A DNA stretch of 36,001 nucleotides from Pseudodesulfovibrio sp. S3 (GCF_004025585.1 NZ_QTZO01000023.1:1-36001), one strand, 5' to 3'; shown: positions 7,662 to 16,248, counted from the stretch's first letter. The notes: a model not told the origin generated them from the letters alone. A program made the numbers and translations.

Positions 7662-8633
7662 TTACGAGGAAACGACCAGTCCCGCCGTGCTGATGTCCGT
7701 CAGGTCGGAAGCGGCATCACCGCCCTTGGTGGTCAGATAGTTGCCCACCATGAGGCCGCTGGTCCCGGCCTTCAGAAGCTCTGCCTTTCTTGCTTTTCCG
7801 AAGACCGTGAGTCGTCCCCCGCAGATGCGTAACGCCCTGTCCGGGAGCAGAAAGCGATAGAGCGCAACGATCTTGAGGGCCTCCTCAGGCTTCAGAATCG
7901 GTTGGTCCTGGAGCGGCGTCCCCGGAATGGGGTGCAGGAAGTTCATGGGTACCGAAGGGACGCCAAGCTCTGCGAGGAGCAGGGCCAGCTCCACGCGATC
8001 GTCCCAGCTTTCGCCGATGCCGAAAATCCCGCCGGAACAGACGTACAGTCCGGCATCAAGCCCGGCGCGCACGGCGCGCACGTCTTCATCGTAGGTATGC
8101 GTGGTGCACATCTTCGGAAAGAAGCTTGCGGATGTCTCCAGGTTGTGATGGTACCCTTGAAGACCTGATTTCTTCAATGCAACGAGTTGCGGCCGGTCCA
8201 GAATCCCGGGCGAGATGTCAGGGGACAAACCCATATCAGCCAGGAGTTTTATGCCCCTGGCGAATCCGAGCAAATCGGCCTCGCCGACCCGTTTGCCGCT
8301 TGCGACAACACCGAATCGGGTTACCCCGTGTTTGCGGGCCGCTGCCCCGGCCGCGGCAATCTCTTCCGCGGGGAGCAAGGGGTATTCCGGGCTGTCCGTT
8401 TTGTGGAAACCGGATTGGGCGCAAAAGGAGCAATTCTCGGAGCAGGTGCCGGACTTTGCGTTGACAATGGCACACAATGAGACCTGGCCGCCGAAATGCG
8501 TTTTGCGAATAGTGTGTGCACATTCAAGCAACTCCCCCAGTCGTTCGGCGGGCAGTTCAAGAATATAGTGTATGTCGGAATCGGAGAGGCGTTTACCTGC
8601 AAGGATTTTTTGCTGTGCGATTTTCAAACTCAT
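7662..8633 (-). CDS. bioB: Biotin synthase (radical SAM)
   Basis: This 323-residue radical SAM enzyme inserts sulfur into dethiobiotin, the last step of biotin synthesis. The CxxxCxxC cluster motif is SGTCSENCSFCAQS (Cys64, Cys68, Cys71). Further conserved pieces are YHHNLETS, CSGGIFGIGES, MNFLHPIPGTPL and the C-terminal GLMVGNYLTT. The start is the ATG at 8633 (MSLKIAQQ); an open extension to 8744 has no family similarity. No strong ribosome binding site is visible. It is divergent from bioDA across 141 bp that contain a 9-bp inverted repeat, a plausible shared operator. Confidence 0.95.
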   Translation of the reverse strand: MSLKIAQQKILAGKRLSDSDIHYILELPAERLGELLECAHTIRKTHFGGQVSLCAIVNAKSGTCSENCSFCAQSGFHKTDSPEYPLLPAEEIAAAGAAARKHGVTRFGVVASGKRVGEADLLGFARGIKLLADMGLSPDISPGILDRPQLVALKKSGLQGYHHNLETSASFFPKMCTTHTYDEDVRAVRAGLDAGLYVCSGGIFGIGESWDDRVELALLLAELGVPSVPMNFLHPIPGTPLQDQPILKPEEALKIVALYRFLLPDRALRICGGRLTVFGKARKAELLKAGTSGLMVGNYLTTKGGDAASDLTDISTAGLVVSS

Positions 8634-8668
8634 GGGCGTGATCCAAGCATAGGAGCCAGGGAGAGTCC

Positions 8669-8729
8669 AGCGACAAATCAGGGTCCGGGCTGTTCTTTCA
8701 CATGTTTGCCTTTCGGGAATTTTGTCGCT
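8669..8729. promoter_or_regulatory. Inverted repeat in the bioB / bioDA divergent region
   Basis: AGCGACAAA (8669-8677) and its exact complement TTTGTCGCT (8721-8729) lie 43 bp apart in the shared upstream region. A weak plus-strand promoter (TTGCCT, 17 bp, TAAGAA) would overlap the right arm. The arms do not match the known E. coli BirA operator half-sites. They may be half-sites for another regulator acting on both genes, or chance. The regulator is not known. Confidence 0.4.
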
Positions 8730-8774
8730 AAGAACTCCGAACATTCATCCTTAAATTCTCCCCAAAAAGGTACC

Positions 8775-10772
8775 ATGAAAGGATATTTCATTACCGGCAC
8801 TGACACCGGTGTCGGCAAGACATGTGTTTGCGCAGGGCTTCTGCGGGCCCTTGCCGATGCGGGGCATAAGGCGCTGGCCGTCAAGCCGGTGCAGACCGGA
8901 TGCGTGGAAAAGAACAACGTTCTGGTCGCGGAAGACGTGTTGGAATACGCCCGTTTGAACGTCCCCCATTTTCCGGGCGGATACCCTGACGCGTGTTGCC
9001 GAAAGTATGTTCCGGCCTGCTCTCCCCACCTGGCGGCGAAGCGCGCGGGAGACTCGCTGGTCCTCGATCAGTTGGTTCAGGAAATATGCAACAAGGGGCG
9101 GAACCACGACCTGATTCTCGTGGAGGGTGCGGGAGGCGTTGCGGTTCCCCTCAATGACGGGCAGACCATGCTCGACCTGATGCACCGTCTTTTCCTGCCG
9201 GTCATCATCGTGGCCGACAACAGGCTCGGCATGATCAACCACACGCTGATGACCATTGAAGCCGTGCGCAACCGTGGTTTGAACGTGGCCGGAGTCGTGG
9301 TGACCAACACCAGCCCTTCCCGGGGTGGAGACCTGGCGCTGCGGGCCGACAACATTGCGGCCATTGCACGTCATGGGGATGTCGCGGTCCTGGCGGACAT
9401 TCCGTTTGCGGCAGACCAAGGGGAACGCGACCGGCAAGTGGTCTGCCTTTTGGCCCAAGCCGTGGACAGGTTGCCCTCTGTTTTTAAATCAACGAACGAG
9501 GACTTGGCGTTCGACCGCGACCATTTGTGGCACCCGTATACTTCAGCCACCAATCCCCTGCCCACGGTCAAGGTCCGGTCTGCCCACGGAACGCGCATCG
9601 TTCTTGATGACGGCAGTGAGTTGATTGACGGCATGGCCTCGTGGTGGTGCGCCATTCATGGATACGGGCATCCTGAGCTGGAACGGGCCATGCGCAGCCA
9701 GATCGGGCGCATGAGTCATGTCATGTTCGGGGGGCTGACCCACGAGCCGGCTGTGGAGCTGGGGCGCAGGCTGGTGGGGATGACGCCGGAGGGGCTCGAC
9801 CATGTGTTCTTGGCAGACTCCGGCTCCGTGAGTGTCGAGGTCGCCATCAAAATGGCCATGCAATACATGCAGGCAAACGGGCAGTCGGGTCGAACCCGGC
9901 TGCTTACCGTGCGGGGCGGGTATCACGGCGACACCTGCGGGGCCATGTCCGTTTGTGATCCCCATGGCGGAATGCACCATGTGTTTTCCAACCTGCTGCC
10001 CAAACAGGTTTTTGCCCCCCGGCCTGACTGCCGCTTTGACCAGCCGTTCGACCCCGGCTCTCTTCAGGAGATCACGCGTCTGCTGGAAAAACACAGCCAC
10101 GAAGTGGCCGCGATCATCATCGAGCCGATCGTCCAGGGTGCGGGCGGTATGCATTTTTACCACCCGGAATACCTGCGCGCCCTCCGGGGTCTGGCCGATA
10201 GGCACGGGGTCCTGCTCATCGCTGATGAAATCGCCACCGGGTTCGGGCGTACCGGCAAGCTGTTCGGATGCGATTGGGCGGGCATTGCGCCGGATATCAT
10301 GTGCGTGGGAAAAGCCCTGTCCGGCGGCACCATGACCATTGCCGCGACCCTGTCCACCAGCGAGGTGGCCCGTACCGTCTCTGCTGACGGCGGCGTTCTC
10401 ATGCACGGTCCCACGTTCATGGGCAACCCCCTGGCCTGCGCCGTATCCGTTGCCAGCCTTGATCTGCTTGCGCGATCAGACTGGCAGTCGCGGGTGGGCA
10501 ACATTGAAATGTGGCTGAACAAGGCGCTTCTCTCGTGCCGCGACCTGCCCGGCGTAGCCGACGTGCGCACCCTGGGGGCCATTGGTGTCGTGGAAATGTG
10601 CGCCCCGGTGAACGTCACGCGCCTGCAGGAGTTCTTTGTCAGAAACGGCGTGTGGCTTCGCCCCTTTGGCAAGCTCATTTACATGATGCCGCCATACAGT
10701 ATTTCCGAAGAAGAAATCGTCCATATCGGCAGTGTTGTGGCCCAGGCCATCGATCAAACTACGAATAAATGA
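8775..10772 (+). CDS. bioDA: Fused dethiobiotin synthetase / DAPA aminotransferase (BioD-BioA)
   Basis: This is a single uninterrupted 665-residue reading frame. Residues 1 to about 230 are BioD: P-loop GTDTGVGKT, VKPVQTG, LVEGAGGVAVPL. After a short linker, residues from about 240 (FDRDHLWHPYTS) to the end are BioA, a PLP aminotransferase with WWCAIHGYGHP, RGGYHGDT, LIADEIATGFGRTG and the PLP Lys in GKALSGG. The protein would convert KAPA to DAPA and DAPA to dethiobiotin. The ATG at 8775 follows AAAAAGG by 4 nt and begins directly at the BioD N-terminus, so the upstream open extension was rejected. The transporter gene starts 7 nt downstream. Confidence 0.93.
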   Translation: MKGYFITGTDTGVGKTCVCAGLLRALADAGHKALAVKPVQTGCVEKNNVLVAEDVLEYARLNVPHFPGGYPDACCRKYVPACSPHLAAKRAGDSLVLDQLVQEICNKGRNHDLILVEGAGGVAVPLNDGQTMLDLMHRLFLPVIIVADNRLGMINHTLMTIEAVRNRGLNVAGVVVTNTSPSRGGDLALRADNIAAIARHGDVAVLADIPFAADQGERDRQVVCLLAQAVDRLPSVFKSTNEDLAFDRDHLWHPYTSATNPLPTVKVRSAHGTRIVLDDGSELIDGMASWWCAIHGYGHPELERAMRSQIGRMSHVMFGGLTHEPAVELGRRLVGMTPEGLDHVFLADSGSVSVEVAIKMAMQYMQANGQSGRTRLLTVRGGYHGDTCGAMSVCDPHGGMHHVFSNLLPKQVFAPRPDCRFDQPFDPGSLQEITRLLEKHSHEVAAIIIEPIVQGAGGMHFYHPEYLRALRGLADRHGVLLIADEIATGFGRTGKLFGCDWAGIAPDIMCVGKALSGGTMTIAATLSTSEVARTVSADGGVLMHGPTFMGNPLACAVSVASLDLLARSDWQSRVGNIEMWLNKALLSCRDLPGVADVRTLGAIGVVEMCAPVNVTRLQEFFVRNGVWLRPFGKLIYMMPPYSISEEEIVHIGSVVAQAIDQTTNK

Positions 10773-10779
10773 GAAAAGA

Positions 10780-12120
10780 ATGGTCCTTCTTGTAATCTAT
10801 TGTCTCCTTTTCATTGCCATTGGCGTGTATGAATTCGTTCAGCGCAAGGATTTTGAAGAGTTTGTGGTGGCCGGACGCCGGTACGGCGCGACAGTCATCA
10901 GCATTTCCATAGTTGCCTCCTGTGTGGGGGCTTCGGCGACCATCGGCATGACCGGGCTGGCGTATTCCGTCGGCACTCCCGCCATCTGGTGGCTTGGGTC
11001 CGGTGCGATCGGTCTGGTGGTCCTCGGAGTTGTTTTTGCAAACAAGGTTCGCAACAGCAACGTGTACAGCCTGCCTGACATGGCCGAGCGGTATATCTCT
11101 TTGGCGGCTCGCCGGATCATGGCGCTCGTCATCATTCCGGCATGGGCCTCCATCCTTGCCGCACAGTATATTGCGGCTGCCAAGGTCACGGTATCCATCT
11201 CGGGCATGGAGTACCAGACAGCACTCATCGCCTGCGCCGTGTTCATCTCCGGGTATACTGCGTTGGGCGGCCAGAACTCGATTCTCAAGAGTGATGTGGT
11301 GCAATTCGCCATTGTTGCCGTGGGACTGCTCTTTGCTCTCTATTTCGTGGGGAATGCCTCGTCGGTGTCCCTGTCCGACATCCCGCTCCAGTTCACCAAT
11401 GAAGCCTTCCCGCTCTCCAAATGGAGCTACTTCATGCTCATCGTCGGCGGCAGTTACGTGATCTGCCCCATGCTGTTCGGCCGCCTGTTCACCGCGCGAG
11501 ACGCAGTGCAGGCCAAACGGGGAGCGCTTTGCGGTGCCGTGGGAATCGCTCTTTGTGCCGTTGTCATCGTCTGCATCGGACTCTATGCCCGCGGACTTGC
11601 CCCTGCCGGGACAAATACGGACTCGATACTGACACAGGTGGTCCCCTCGGCCATGCCGGGATGGGCCGGAACACTCCTGCTTTTCGCCCTGCTGTCGACC
11701 ATCATTTCCTCAGCGGACTCCTGCCTCATCACAGCCGCCACGGTCCTCGAACACGATCTCATCGGCGGCACCAATCTGGTTCGCTGCCGCTTGCTCATGG
11801 CGGTCATCGGCATCGGTGCCCTAGCCATCGCCAACTCCGGCGGCTCCATTCTTTCCCTGTTGCTCGCGGCAAACGATATCTATGTCTGCGGCGTTGTCGC
11901 GCCCCTGGGAGTGGCGATCCTTGCTCACGGCAAGCGGGTCGTCAATGCCCGTGTCATGTTGAGCGCCATCGTTCTCGGCGGGCTGTGCGGTCTTGTGGCC
12001 GCCATCACGGAACAGAAGGATTTCAGTTATATCGGCGTTGCCCTCTCCCTGGCGCTTTCCCTCCTGGCCCTGGTTCGATTGGGCGGTCTGCACGGCCCGG
12101 AATCACTCAAGCGCGTATAG
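10780..12120 (+). CDS. Sodium:solute symporter (SSS) family protein in the biotin operon
   Basis: This 446-residue membrane protein has about 12-13 hydrophobic segments. Family marks include the early KDFEEFVVAGRRYG loop, SCVGASATIGMTGLAY, the NVYSLPDM region and LSTIISSADSCLIT. The SSS family includes pantothenate, proline and, in animals, biotin/pantothenate carriers. Its start is only 7 nt after the bioDA stop, which implies co-expression. A role in uptake of biotin, a precursor or another vitamin is inferred from this context alone. It is a little shorter than typical SSS proteins. ATG 10780 was chosen because the longer open frame starts inside bioDA. A terminator follows at 12205. Confidence 0.8.
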   Translation: MVLLVIYCLLFIAIGVYEFVQRKDFEEFVVAGRRYGATVISISIVASCVGASATIGMTGLAYSVGTPAIWWLGSGAIGLVVLGVVFANKVRNSNVYSLPDMAERYISLAARRIMALVIIPAWASILAAQYIAAAKVTVSISGMEYQTALIACAVFISGYTALGGQNSILKSDVVQFAIVAVGLLFALYFVGNASSVSLSDIPLQFTNEAFPLSKWSYFMLIVGGSYVICPMLFGRLFTARDAVQAKRGALCGAVGIALCAVVIVCIGLYARGLAPAGTNTDSILTQVVPSAMPGWAGTLLLFALLSTIISSADSCLITAATVLEHDLIGGTNLVRCRLLMAVIGIGALAIANSGGSILSLLLAANDIYVCGVVAPLGVAILAHGKRVVNARVMLSAIVLGGLCGLVAAITEQKDFSYIGVALSLALSLLALVRLGGLHGPESLKRV

Positions 12121-12204
12121 CACCGCCTTGCGTGCAGAAGCGGCTCTGTTGAAGTCTGCTCCGGGATTGTCAAAAAAGATCTGGGCCGCCGATAGTCAAA
12201 AGAA

Positions 12205-12245
12205 AAGCCCTGCCGTGTCAGAAGGCACGGCAGGGCTTGCATTTT
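12205..12245 (+). terminator. Terminator after the bioDA-symporter operon
   Basis: AAGCCCTGCCGTG (12205-12217) pairs with CACGGCAGGGCTT (12226-12238), followed by GCATTTTT on the plus strand. On the minus strand the stem is followed by TTCTTTTG, so it may also end the convergent operon whose last gene stops at 12300. Confidence 0.88.
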
Positions 12246-12299
12246 TGAATAAGCGGGGAAACTGTGCTGAAAAGGCGTTCCCTCTCTTGTGGTGCTCCG

Positions 12300-12548
12300 C
12301 TATTTTTCCTCGTTCTCTTCGGCAGCTTCGGCTTTGGCCGCCCCTTCCTCATTGGTCAGGGATGCATACGCGTCCTTGAAGATCAGCTTGGTGGCCAGTT
12401 CGTCGGCCTGTTCGCCCAGTTCCATGAGGTGTTCGAGAAAGTCGATGATGAGCATGCGGCGTTCTTCCTCGCCGTTCTCGAATTCGAATTTGCAGTCGCC
12501 GGACTCGAAATAGTTGGCCACGCGTTCCAGGTAGGCGATATCAAGCAT
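12300..12548 (-). CDS. Small acidic protein of unknown function
   Basis: This 82-residue, strongly acidic protein is rich in Glu and Ala at its C-terminus (a run of EEG, AKAEA and EENEE elements). The body is predicted helical, with VANYFESGDCKFEFENGEEERR near the N-terminus. The ATG at 12548 has a good AAAGGAGA six bases upstream. It lies 12 nt after rlmH and appears to be the last gene of the same operon. I do not recognise a family. The strong ribosome binding site and the position between rlmH and a terminator support a real gene. Confidence 0.75.
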   Translation of the reverse strand: MLDIAYLERVANYFESGDCKFEFENGEEERRMLIIDFLEHLMELGEQADELATKLIFKDAYASLTNEEGAAKAEAAEENEEK

Positions 12549-12560
12549 GAGAACTCTCCT

Positions 12561-13031
12561 TTAATCGTGGTGATAGGGCATGTTTTTATGGATGGTCCCG
12601 GCGCGGTAGAGTTGTTCCAGGAGCAGCAGCCGGGCCAGTTCGTGGGGCAGGGTCATATCGCTGAGGCGGATGGAATGGCGGGCGGCCTGCTTGATCTCGT
12701 CGGACAGGCCAAAGGGACCGCCGATGACGAATACGGGCCGCTGGTTGGGCGCGTCGGTCCATTTCTGGACCTTTTCCGCCAGCGACCGGGAGGTCAGCCG
12801 TTCGCCGAATTCATCCAGGATGATCAGGATGTCGCCCGGTTTGACCTTGGAAAGGATGCGTTCGCCCTCGACCTTGTTTTTATCTGCCGGGGGCAGTTTG
12901 CCGGGCGCGTCCTTGATGACGGACTCTTCGAGCTGGAAGAACCGGGAAAGCTTTTTCCAGTAATGGGCGCACCCGTCCCTGGAAAACGGCTCCTTGAGCT
13001 TGCCCACCCATATGAAGCCGATCTTGCTCAT
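12561..13031 (-). CDS. rlmH: 23S rRNA pseudouridine-1915 N3-methyltransferase RlmH
   Basis: This 156-residue SPOUT-class methyltransferase has the family's usual length. The SAM-binding knot motifs are visible as FVIGGPFGLSDEIK and the C-terminal LPHELARLLLLEQLYRA followed by HKNMPYHHD. RlmH methylates pseudouridine 1915 in helix 69 of 23S rRNA on the assembled ribosome. The ATG abuts the stop codon of the upstream metallophosphoesterase gene (no gap), so the two are coupled. Confidence 0.94.
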   Translation of the reverse strand: MSKIGFIWVGKLKEPFSRDGCAHYWKKLSRFFQLEESVIKDAPGKLPPADKNKVEGERILSKVKPGDILIILDEFGERLTSRSLAEKVQKWTDAPNQRPVFVIGGPFGLSDEIKQAARHSIRLSDMTLPHELARLLLLEQLYRAGTIHKNMPYHHD

Positions 13032-13688
13032 CTAAACGCTTTCGAGTGTTGCAGTTACGGTGTGGCCGTCAAAGTCGATGCGCACGTATCCGCCCCCGGC
13101 CAACATGCCGGGGTTGATGACCGGGGTGTTGCCGAGCATGTCTGTTCCTGTGGATTCGTGGATGTGGCCGGTGATGGCCACGGCGGGCTGCACCCGTTCG
13201 ATGAAGGCGCGCACTGCCGGGCTGCCCACGTGCTGGCCGTTGGAGAGTCGGTCCACGGCCGTGTCGATGGGCGGTTCATGGATGACGCATATCAGGGTGT
13301 CGAAAGCCTCTGCCAGAATGTAGGTTTCTTCGAGGAGGCTGCCGAGCATTTCTTCGGAAATTTCGTTTGGTGTCGCAAAGGGCGTGGGCGTGGACAGGCC
13401 GACCCCCATGAGGCCGAGTCCCGGTGCCAGCTCCCGGACCTGTAGATGGATGTCCATGTGTTTTTCCTGAAGATAGGCCTGGACCACGTCGGTGTCCATG
13501 TTCCCGGGCTGGGCCATGATGCACGGATTGATCCGGGCCACGGCCTCGATCACCCGGTTGGCCGCTTCCCGGCTGCCCCGGTTGGTGATGTCGCCGGTAA
13601 TGATCACGCCGTCGGCATCGTCCAGTCCCGGAATGGAGTCCAGAAGGTCGATGCTCTCATGTATGTCGCCGAATGCTATCCAGTACAT
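13032..13688 (-). CDS. Metallophosphoesterase (YfcE-like)
   Basis: This is a 218-residue calcineurin-like phosphoesterase. The dinuclear metal-site motifs appear in order: GDIHES (about residues 7-12), GDITNRG, GNMD, IHEPP and GHIHES near the C-terminus. It has no signal peptide, so it should act in the cytoplasm on a phosphodiester or phosphomonoester; the substrate is unknown. CAGGAG lies 9 nt upstream of the ATG. It heads the operon with rlmH and the small acidic protein. The GDIHES element replaces the more common GDxHG of the family. Confidence 0.88.
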   Translation of the reverse strand: MYWIAFGDIHESIDLLDSIPGLDDADGVIITGDITNRGSREAANRVIEAVARINPCIMAQPGNMDTDVVQAYLQEKHMDIHLQVRELAPGLGLMGVGLSTPTPFATPNEISEEMLGSLLEETYILAEAFDTLICVIHEPPIDTAVDRLSNGQHVGSPAVRAFIERVQPAVAITGHIHESTGTDMLGNTPVINPGMLAGGGYVRIDFDGHTVTATLESV

Positions 13689-13703
13689 ATGCAGTTACTC
13701 CTG

Positions 13704-13739
13704 AAAAAAACTGGCATGACCCTACCGTCGAGTCATGCC
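13704..13739 (-). terminator. Terminator downstream of the Lon-like protease
   Basis: Read on the minus strand, GGCATGAC / GTCATGCC (13732-13739 and 13713-13720) form a stem followed by AG and seven T. It would end transcription from the protease gene before the metallophosphoesterase operon. Confidence 0.82.
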
Positions 13740-13793
13740 TTCGTCAATGCATCGTGTTTGTGAGGACACCATGAATGGATTTGGAATGGAGTG

Positions 13794-13825
13794 CGGGAGG
13801 TACGCCTTTGAAAGGAGTCCTCCCG
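13794..13825. other. Hairpin just after the Lon-like protease gene
   Basis: CGGGAGG (13794-13800) and CCTCCCG (13819-13825) flank an inner CCTTT/AAGG pairing. It lies 15 nt beyond the protease stop codon and has no T-run. It may protect the mRNA 3' end ahead of the terminator at 13704. Confidence 0.5.
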
Positions 13826-13839
13826 TGACTGTTGTCGGG

Positions 13840-16248
13840 TTATTTTTGGCAGTCTCCGGGCATGGCGAGCTTGGCCAGTTCCGCCAGGCGCGAGTCCACC
13901 TTCCGGTAGAGGGTGCCCGTTGGATATTGGCCGTTTTTCCCGCGCTTGCCGCAGGGCATGCCGGTCAGGATGGACATGGCCTCCTCAATGGTCTTGACCG
14001 GGAAGATGTGGAACTTGCCTTCATCCACGGCCTGGACGATTTCGTCCTTGAGCATCAGGTTGACCACGTTGTCCGCAGGCAGGATCACGCCCTGCCTGCC
14101 GGTCAGTTTGCGGCGGCGGCAGACTTCGAAGAATCCTTCGATCTTGCGGTTGACGCCGCCCACGGCCATGACGGCGCCGGTTTGCGAGACCGCCCCGGTA
14201 AAGGCGTATGAGAGATTGATGGGGGTGTCCGACAGGGCGGAGAGCAGGGAGGCCAGCTCCGCGCCCGAGGCCGAGTCTCCTTCGATGCCCGCATAGGATT
14301 GCTCGAAGCAGAGGGAGCCGGTGAGCACGATGGGTTTGTCCTGTGCGAACAGGCGGACCAGGTAGGACTTGATGATCATCATGCCCTTGGTGTGGATGGG
14401 GCCGCCGAGCTGGGCCTCGCGCTCCAGGTCGAGGATGCCGCCGTGCCCCACGCCGACCGTGCAGGAGATCTGATGCGGCAGGCCGAATTCATAGTCGCCG
14501 AACAGGGTCACGGACAGGCCGTTGGCCCGGCCTATGCCTGTTCCGTCAGTGGCCACCTTGATGACCTGACGGTCGTAGTCGGCCATGAACTCCTCTTCGT
14601 AGAGATTGACCCGGTAGTCCTTTGCGGCCACTGCCTTGTTCAGGGCTACCTGGTCTATGACTTTCTTGCCGGCCATGCGGGCCAGGGCCGAGGCCTCGAT
14701 CATGCGTTCCCGGATGAGCGGGATATAGAGCGAGAGGCGCTTCTGGTCCTCCACCAGCCGCGAGGAGAAATCCACCAGCGCGGCCATGGCCTCACGGGTC
14801 AGGGGCAGTACTTTGGATTCTCGGGCGGTCTGGCCGATGATGGAGATATAGTTGCGGATGTTGGCCGCCGTGCGCATGGCCGCGTGTTGCAGATGGGCCT
14901 TGAGCTTGAAGTATTTGGCGAACCGGTCGTCATTGTAGAGCAGGAGCTCGTAGTGCTCGTCCGTGCCGATGAGGACCACCTTGAGGTCCAGGTCGATGGG
15001 CGCGGGCTGGATGGTGCGGGCGCGGACCTGTTCCGGGTCCACCGGGTCCTCGATCCGGGACTGGTTCGAGCGCAGGGCGCGGAGCAGGCCTTCCCAGGAG
15101 CTGGGATTGGAAAGCAGGTCCTCCATGTTCAGGATGAGGAAACCGCCGTTCGCCTCATGCAGGGAGCCTGCCTTGATCAGGGTGAAATCCGTGTAAAGCG
15201 CCCCCATTTCGGCCTCGCGCTCAATGGAGCCGAGCAGGTTGAATGCAGTGGGGTGGTCTTCCACCACCACGGGAGCACCCTTGGTCTTGCCGTTGTCCAC
15301 GAACAGGTTGACCTCGAACCTGGTGAAAAAGTCCTCGCCGGTGGGCATCCCCTCGGGCATGAGTCCGGCCAGGGAATTGTCACGCGGCATGAATTGGTCC
15401 ACGTTGTCCACCACTTCACTTACCAGATCTTCGAAATAGTCGCTCAAGCCGGGGAAGGATTTGAATTTCTCCATGACCGGGGAGAAACAGTCCTTCATGA
15501 CCGCCTGGGCCGTTTCGCGATGCAGGGCGGTTTCGGATTCGCGCATGTCCATTTCGTTCTGGTTGATCTGGCGCAGGATGGAGCTGACCCCGGCCAGAAG
15601 CTCCTCGCCCTTGGCCTTCAGTTCCTTGCGCAGGGTGGGCTTGAGCTTCTCGAAATCCTTGTCCGAGACCACCTCGCCGTCCACGATGGGCGAGAGGGTG
15701 AGTACGCCCTCGTCGTCCAGGCTGAGGGAGAAGTTCTCCTTCTCAGCCGAAGCATCCATCTTGTTGAAGAGGCCCTCACGCTTGGAATTGAATTTCTTGA
15801 CTATGAGTTCGTGCTTTTTCTGGAATGTGTCTTTCTCGAAGTGGGCCGGGATTTCCTGGCGGACATGCGTGATGGCCTTGGTCTGGGCCAGCTTGAATTT
15901 GCGTCCCTGGCCGGCGGGCAAGGAGATGGCTATGGGTTTGTCGCTGTCCTCGAAATTGTAGAGATAGACCCAATCGGCGGGCGGGGTCGCCTTGGCTGCT
16001 TCGGGCTTGAGGAATGATTTGACGAAATAGGTGCGGCCCATGTTCGGTTCGCCGGACACATAGACGTTGTGTTCGTTGCCCTTGATCTCCAATGCCAGCG
16101 CCAGTGCCTGGATGGCCCGAGGCTGGAGCTGGGAATAGACGTTTTTGGCCGGGATGTCGGCGCTGGTTTTATAGGGGATGCTGGTCGGGTCCAGCGTGGC
16201 ACGCAGCTTGGAGCCGCTGAGTCCTTTCGGGGGAGTGGTCTTGGTCAT
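13840..16248 (-). CDS. Lon-like ATP-dependent protease (AAA_32 / Lon C-terminal domain)
   Basis: This 802-residue cytoplasmic protein has an N-terminal ATPase-like region with the P-loop-like motif GEPNMGRT (residues 66-73) and a long middle segment carrying HEANGGFLILNMEDLL. The C-terminal Lon-type Ser-Lys protease domain has catalytic Ser661 in GDSASGAE and Lys702 in GVNRKIEG, 41 residues apart as expected for the Lon dyad. It lacks the N-terminal LON substrate domain, so it is not classical LonA. It fits the uncharacterised Lon-related family annotated as ATP-binding AAA_32 proteases. Arg in place of the Walker A Lys is, as far as I recall, common in this family. It appears monocistronic, with a terminator at 13704. 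Its substrates are unknown. Confidence 0.88.
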   Translation of the reverse strand: MTKTTPPKGLSGSKLRATLDPTSIPYKTSADIPAKNVYSQLQPRAIQALALALEIKGNEHNVYVSGEPNMGRTYFVKSFLKPEAAKATPPADWVYLYNFEDSDKPIAISLPAGQGRKFKLAQTKAITHVRQEIPAHFEKDTFQKKHELIVKKFNSKREGLFNKMDASAEKENFSLSLDDEGVLTLSPIVDGEVVSDKDFEKLKPTLRKELKAKGEELLAGVSSILRQINQNEMDMRESETALHRETAQAVMKDCFSPVMEKFKSFPGLSDYFEDLVSEVVDNVDQFMPRDNSLAGLMPEGMPTGEDFFTRFEVNLFVDNGKTKGAPVVVEDHPTAFNLLGSIEREAEMGALYTDFTLIKAGSLHEANGGFLILNMEDLLSNPSSWEGLLRALRSNQSRIEDPVDPEQVRARTIQPAPIDLDLKVVLIGTDEHYELLLYNDDRFAKYFKLKAHLQHAAMRTAANIRNYISIIGQTARESKVLPLTREAMAALVDFSSRLVEDQKRLSLYIPLIRERMIEASALARMAGKKVIDQVALNKAVAAKDYRVNLYEEEFMADYDRQVIKVATDGTGIGRANGLSVTLFGDYEFGLPHQISCTVGVGHGGILDLEREAQLGGPIHTKGMMIIKSYLVRLFAQDKPIVLTGSLCFEQSYAGIEGDSASGAELASLLSALSDTPINLSYAFTGAVSQTGAVMAVGGVNRKIEGFFEVCRRRKLTGRQGVILPADNVVNLMLKDEIVQAVDEGKFHIFPVKTIEEAMSILTGMPCGKRGKNGQYPTGTLYRKVDSRLAELAKLAMPGDCQK

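Noticed and set aside
13771..13839. Plus-strand ATG with GAGGAC upstream between the metallophosphoesterase and the protease
   Set aside because: The frame crosses a hairpin and continues antisense into the protease gene. There is no independent support.
14299..16017. Open plus-strand frame of 572 codons
   Set aside because: It is fully antisense to the Lon-like protease, has biased composition (His, Gly, Val, Glu rich) and no family motif. It is a GC-codon shadow.
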